DNA of 64,000 nt from an uncultured Lachnospiraceae bacterium (GTDB lineage Bacteria > Bacillota > Clostridia > Lachnospirales > Lachnospiraceae), in contig CACXAT010000001.1 of assembly GCA_902765725.1 (NCBI GenBank), positions 1-64,000 of the forward strand. The letters run 5' to 3'. Positions 60,518-64,000 of the stretch are shown here, one piece after another. The translations under genes and the position numbers were made by a program. The notes under the pieces are model-generated. The model did not search any database. It saw nothing but the letters and a program-made list of their open reading frames with translations, and was not told the origin of the DNA. The stretch's first letter is position 1. The number at the start of each line of letters is the position of its first letter.

Positions 60518-61966
60518 TCAAATCTTTTCTTCTTCCTCGCCTGCGGGGGCCGCGGCTGCCGCCGACCCTCCCCAGGATGAATAGGAAGAGTAAGAAGACG
60601 CGGGCTGTGAAGCAGCTTTTGCGGGCTCCGAAACAGCCTTTGCGGGCTCCGCTGCAGCCTTCGCCGGCGCCGGAGCAGCTTTTGCGAATTCATTTCCTCC
60701 CGTGAGGCCATCCTGCGCCATCATCTGGCCCATCACCGAGATGTCACTCGACACATCCCATGCGGTTGACTGATAGAAGGAATCCAGGAATCTCTCAAAG
60801 GCATCGTTGATCGTGTCCAGAGAATCCTCGATCTCCCTCTTGGCATTTTCAATATTTGTTCCCTGCACGCTCTGGCGGTCCAGCGTCGCGTAGGTATCAA
60901 CCAGTTTCTGGGTGGTAGGCAGATAATACTTCATCATGCGGTGCATATCCGGCGCGCTCTCGGGCGCCTCCGCCACACGGTCGAAGATATTCGTCACGAT
61001 CTGCTCGAGGCGGTTCAGCTTCTGCGTGAACGCCTCCCCGGGGACCTCCTCGTTCTTCTGGTGGATGTGGGCGATAAATGCCTTGCCCTCCTCCACGATC
61101 TCCTGCATCTCTTTGCTCAGGCGCTCCGCCTTCTTCGCTTCACTCTTCTCACGCGCGTCGATGGCCTCCTCCATCTTGCGGTATTCCTTGAGATCCGACT
61201 CCCTGAATACGCTCTTCTCTTTCCGCAGCTCATACTGCTTCATGGTCTCCAGATACTGCTCATAGGCTTCGGAGCTGGTCATGAATGCCGTCATCTCCTT
61301 GTCCATATAGGCTTTTCCGGTGAAGACATTCTCACGGATCATGTTCTGGAGATCCTCCGCAGCCTCCTTCTCCGTCTTGCCGAAAGCCGCCGCGACCTCC
61401 TTGATGGTTATGGTATCACGCTCCTCCATCATCTTCAGGAGCTTGCGCGCGCGCCGGATCAGACCGATCTTCTTGATCCCCTTGAACAGACTCCAGCAGC
61501 CGCCGGCGGTCAGGGCGCCCAGAAAGAGCGCGAGGACCAGCATGCCGAAATCCCCGAAGGAGAGGGCAACTGCTGCCACAAAGGGAATCCCCATCCCGAA
61601 GCTGAAGATTCCGCTCAGGATCGAGCGGATATACGATCCCACCGGACTCACAACTCCGTCGGTGCCAAGAAAGGCGGCCCCGGCCTCATTGTAGCTGTCC
61701 GTATGCCGCACCTTCGCCTGGGCATCAGCATAACTGCTGGTGGATTCGGCGCGGTAGGTCCTTGCGCCGTCCATGCGGTAATAAGGCTTCTTCTCCCCCA
61801 GCACAGCGCCGGTCAGGCTGTCATGGACCGCATCCGCAGCCTCATTCAGCGCCTCCGTGATCTGCCGGTTCAGTGAACTGTAATCTCCGCTGCTGATCGC
61901 TTCATTTACCAGCTCAGCAATATGTCCGACGGCCTCAAATCCGTCAAAGCTGTCCTTCTTTCCCAT
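60518..61966 (-). CDS. xpaC: XpaC-like (5-bromo-4-chloroindolyl phosphate hydrolysis) family protein
   Basis: A 482-residue protein. An Asp/Ser/Tyr-rich N-terminus leads to two membrane segments (about 145-200, IPFVAAVALSFGDFGMLVLA), then a long coiled-coil region (about 215-420, for example RESDLKEYRKMEEAIDAREK) and a Pro/Ala-rich tail. The pattern fits XpaC-like proteins, which pair with TelA. ATG 61966 follows GGGAGA. It is divergent from telA at 62170. Confidence 0.75.
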   Translation of the reverse strand: MGKKDSFDGFEAVGHIAELVNEAISSGDYSSLNRQITEALNEAADAVHDSLTGAVLGEKKPYYRMDGARTYRAESTSSYADAQAKVRHTDSYNEAGAAFLGTDGVVSPVGSYIRSILSGIFSFGMGIPFVAAVALSFGDFGMLVLALFLGALTAGGCWSLFKGIKKIGLIRRARKLLKMMEERDTITIKEVAAAFGKTEKEAAEDLQNMIRENVFTGKAYMDKEMTAFMTSSEAYEQYLETMKQYELRKEKSVFRESDLKEYRKMEEAIDAREKSEAKKAERLSKEMQEIVEEGKAFIAHIHQKNEEVPGEAFTQKLNRLEQIVTNIFDRVAEAPESAPDMHRMMKYYLPTTQKLVDTYATLDRQSVQGTNIENAKREIEDSLDTINDAFERFLDSFYQSTAWDVSSDISVMGQMMAQDGLTGGNEFAKAAPAPAKAAAEPAKAVSEPAKAASQPASSYSSYSSWGGSAAAAAPAGEEEEKI

Positions 61967-62169
61967 AGGTCTCCCATCATAAAAATGCGCTCTTTGCGCC
62001 TGTATTCCTGATCTCACTTCCGGGGTATCCCCTGTCTTTGTATTATGCCTCAATTCCCGGTCAAGCGCAATTGACACTTGTGCAGACTGCTTCATCCGAT
62101 TAAAATAAAATCAATATTGCCGGGGAGCTTCCGCTCCCCATCCAGCACGAACAAGAGGAGGTATTCTGA

Positions 62170-63450
62170 ATGGCCGAAGATAATAAAAACCTGTTTGATG
62201 TCAATGCCCCGGCACCGACTCCCATCACGCTGACCTTCGGAGAAGAAGGCGCTCCCGAGATCCATGAGGAGACTCCTTCTGATGATCCCGCTGCAGGCGC
62301 AGCTGCCGAAGCCGCTGCCGCTGCCCAGGAAGCAAAAGATATCCTCAAAGAAGTCCAGAGCACATCCGGCGCCACCGGCAACGCCGCCGCAGACGCAGCC
62401 GCCGCCATCGCTCCCGAGATCGCACTCTCACCCGAGGAGCAGGCACAGGTAGATGCCTTTGCTGAAAAGATCGACCTGCACAACTCCAACGCGATCATGC
62501 AGTACGGAGCGGGCACTCAGAAGAAGATGTCCGATTTCTCAGATCTTGCCCTTGAAAATGTCAAGAACAAAGACATGGGCGAAGTCGGCAAGCTCATTTC
62601 CGGACTGGTCACAGAGCTGAAGGACTTCGATATCGACGAGGAAGACAAGGGCTTCTTCAGATTCTTCAAGAAGCAGGGCAACAAGCTGGTCGCCATGAAG
62701 GCAAAGTACGATAAGACCGAAGCCTCCGTTGATGATATCGTGCAGGTTCTCGAGAATCATCAGATCCAGCTGCTCAAAGACGTTGCCACCCTTGACAAGA
62801 TGTACGACCTCAACCTGGCCTACTTCAAGGAACTGTCCATGTACATCGCGGCAGGCAAAAAGCGTCTGGCAGAGGTCAGAAACGGCGAGCTGAAAGAGCT
62901 CCAGGAAAAAGCAGCCAGAACCGGCGACGCGCAGGATGCCCAGAACGCCAAAGACTTCGGCGCACTCTGCGACCGCTTCGAGAAGAAGCTCCATGATCTG
63001 GAGCTGACCCGTCAGATCGCGATCCAGACCGGCCCGCAGATCAGACTTGTCCAGGATTCCGACACCCTGATGGCAGAGAAGATCCAGTCAACGATCGTCA
63101 ACACCATCCCGCTGTGGAAGAACCAGATGGTCATCGCCATGGGCGTGGAGCACTCCAATCAGGCAGCCAAAGCCCAGCACGAAGTCTCCGAGCTGACCAA
63201 CAGTCTTCTCAGGAAGAACGCAGAGCAGCTCCACACCGCATCTGTAGAGACCGCAAAAGAATCCGAGAGGGGCATTGTGGATATCGAGACACTGAAAAAG
63301 ACCAACTCCGAACTCATCTCCACTCTGGACGACGTCCTGAAGATCCAGGAAGAAGGCCGCTCAAAGAGAGCCGCCGCCGAAGCCGAGATGGCAAAGATGG
63401 AGAACGAGCTCAAGGCAAAACTGCTGGAGATCTCGAAGACCTCCAAGTGA
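62170..63450 (+). CDS. telA: TelA-like toxic anion resistance protein
   Basis: A 426-residue, almost wholly helical cytoplasmic protein. The N-terminal 80 residues are acidic and disordered (Ala/Glu-rich); residues about 95-420 match the TelA family (NSNAIMQYGAGTQKKMSDFS, then QIRLVQDSDTLMAEKIQSTI and TIPLWKNQMVIAMGVE). Family members are linked to tellurite and antibiotic tolerance, by a mechanism that is unclear. ATG 62170 follows AGAGGAGG. It is divergent from xpaC, not in one operon with it as often seen. Confidence 0.88.
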   Translation: MAEDNKNLFDVNAPAPTPITLTFGEEGAPEIHEETPSDDPAAGAAAEAAAAAQEAKDILKEVQSTSGATGNAAADAAAAIAPEIALSPEEQAQVDAFAEKIDLHNSNAIMQYGAGTQKKMSDFSDLALENVKNKDMGEVGKLISGLVTELKDFDIDEEDKGFFRFFKKQGNKLVAMKAKYDKTEASVDDIVQVLENHQIQLLKDVATLDKMYDLNLAYFKELSMYIAAGKKRLAEVRNGELKELQEKAARTGDAQDAQNAKDFGALCDRFEKKLHDLELTRQIAIQTGPQIRLVQDSDTLMAEKIQSTIVNTIPLWKNQMVIAMGVEHSNQAAKAQHEVSELTNSLLRKNAEQLHTASVETAKESERGIVDIETLKKTNSELISTLDDVLKIQEEGRSKRAAAEAEMAKMENELKAKLLEISKTSK

Positions 63451-63461
63451 CGATCCGTCAG

Positions 63462-63498
63462 AAAAAACAGGGCGCCCGACACGGGCACCCTGTTTTTT
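63462..63498 (+). terminator. terminator of telA
   Basis: AAAAAACAGGGCGCCC pairs with GGGCACCCTGTTTTTT with one mismatch around GACAC. It lies 12 bases after the telA stop. Confidence 0.85.
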
Positions 63499-63732
63499 CG
63501 TATCACACGAGACGGACGACGCAGGGATGCCCGGACGTGCGCATTTCAGACTAAGCACGGAGGGCATCCTGCGAGGACGTCGACCCGGGATCGTACCCTG
63601 CGAGGACGTCGACCCGGGATCGTATCCTTCGAGACGGACGATGCAGGGATACCCGGACGTGCGCATTTCAGACTAAGCACGGAGGGTACCCTGCGAGGAC
63701 GTCGACCCAGGATCGTATCACACAAGACGGAC
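63499..63732. repeat. two imperfect copies of a structured intergenic repeat
   Basis: Two copies of about 100 bp occur, starting near 63508 and 63630. They share a core (CCGGACGTGCGCATTTCAGA and CTAAGCACGGAGGG around it). A 27-base stretch (CTGCGAGGACGTCGACCC, then GGGATCGTA or AGGATCGTA) occurs three times, at 63569, 63598 and 63691. Each copy folds as an outer stem (CAGGGAT.CCC with GGG..CC(C)TG) and an inner CGTGC/GCACG stem. Base changes between copies keep the outer stem paired. No protein frame is supported. Confidence 0.7.
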
Positions 63733-63737
63733 AGAAG

Positions 63738-63775
63738 AAGGGTGCCCAATCGCGCGCGATGGGCACCCTTTTCTG
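63738..63775. terminator. bidirectional terminator between telA and the livF-like gene
   Basis: AAGGGTGCCC (63738-63747) pairs perfectly with GGGCACCCTT (63761-63770), and the loop contains the self-complementary ATCGCGCGCGAT. A T run follows on the plus strand. Confidence 0.75.
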
Positions 63776-63808
63776 TCTCCTAAATAACATTTATTAGCTC
63801 TGCACGTT

Positions 63809-64000
63809 TTACTTACGCGCCTTCCCCAGATAAGCCTCCTTGACCTCCTGGTTCTCGGCAAGATCCATTCCGGATCCGCTCAGCGTAATGCGGCCGGTCT
63901 CCATTACATATCCCTTGTCGGCCGCCTTCAGCGCCATATTCGCATTCTGCTCGACCAGCAGGATCGTCATACCCTGGCGGTTGATCTCACGGATGATATC
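63809..64000 (-). CDS. livF: branched-chain amino acid ABC transporter ATP-binding protein, C-terminal part
   Basis: The last 63 codons of a gene entering from the right edge; the stop TAA is at 63809-63811. The translation has the typical end of LivF: QGMTILLVEQNANMALKAAD with the H-loop region altered in the usual LivF way (E-Q-N), then GYVMETGRITLSG and a short tail. It energises import of branched-chain amino acids with LivG, LivH and LivM, which are presumed to lie to the right. Confidence 0.85.
   Translation of the reverse strand, partial: DIIREINRQGMTILLVEQNANMALKAADKGYVMETGRITLSGSGMDLAENQEVKEAYLGKARK

Noticed and set aside
63361-63749. Two overlapping minus-strand frames with repeated peptide motifs
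   Set aside because: The repetition is the translation of the non-coding structured repeats after telA, and the frames overlap the telA end and a terminator.

Overview
The window comes from a Clostridia chromosome, most likely Lachnospiraceae. The evidence is the low-GC Gram-positive core gene set: ClpC, RadA, DUF4364, a class 1B PyrD/PyrK pair, a YkuD L,D-transpeptidase pair, a SleB-type hydrolase and an XpaC/TelA pair. The conserved clpC-linked 137-residue protein and strong AGGAGG ribosome binding sites agree with this. No species can be named from the sequence alone.

Layout. (1) Positions 1-8753 are the right part of an integrative mobilizable element (IME-1): an XRE repressor with a divergent operator/promoter, an excisionase-like protein, a sigma-region-4-like protein, DUF3847, an oriT, a MOBQ-type MobA/MobL relaxase, two coiled-coil proteins (one lying out of frame inside the relaxase gene), a P4-type helicase/primase and a tyrosine integrase. 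(2) Positions 8731-25193 are a second, related element (IME-2) in opposite orientation. It has its own integrase, P4-type helicase, CHC2 zinc-finger protein, relaxase with nested coiled-coil gene, oriT and DUF3847, then a roughly 600 bp array of diverged tandem repeats, then a 9.3 kb metabolic cargo: a ribose-type ABC importer, amidohydrolase, ROK kinase, creatinase-like M24 protein, LacI regulator and ureohydrolase-like protein. A 23 bp direct repeat at 8731 and 25171 is the attachment site. The right copy is the 3' end of a tRNA-Trp(CCA) gene. The two elements are therefore stacked in tandem at one tRNA gene, and a third att copy is expected to the left of the window. (3) Positions 25361-64000 are ordinary chromosome: LysE-type exporter, radA, a PfkB kinase with a TrpF-like protein, clpC, purine genes purE-M-N-D, an M29-like peptidase, small membrane proteins, pyrimidine genes pyrC-F-K-D-E, polysaccharide deacetylase, DUF4364, cell-wall enzymes, an RNA methyltransferase, pfkA, citrate synthase, ybaK-arsR, two L,D-transpeptidases, a zinc-ribbon membrane protein, XpaC, TelA, and the tail of a livF-like gene.

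How the genes work together. Each IME carries what is needed for excision (integrase, and in IME-1 an excisionase-like protein), processing at oriT (relaxase, DUF3847) and probable replication (P4-type helicase). Neither shows a type IV secretion system here, so both would depend on a helper conjugative element. The IME-2 cargo looks like one regulon: LacI and the ureohydrolase-like gene read rightward, and the importer plus three enzymes read leftward from the shared 300 bp intergenic region, which holds a LacI-type palindrome.

Most notable: (a) an out-of-frame coiled-coil gene nested in the relaxase gene, conserved in both reading frames between the two diverged elements; (b) RSF1010-like nick sequences at matching places in both elements; (c) four tandem repeat units at 14.6-15.25 kb whose internal short motifs have diverged together within each unit; (d) cargo enzymes of M24 and ureohydrolase families with altered catalytic residues; (e) paired hairpin repeats after telA with compensatory base changes.
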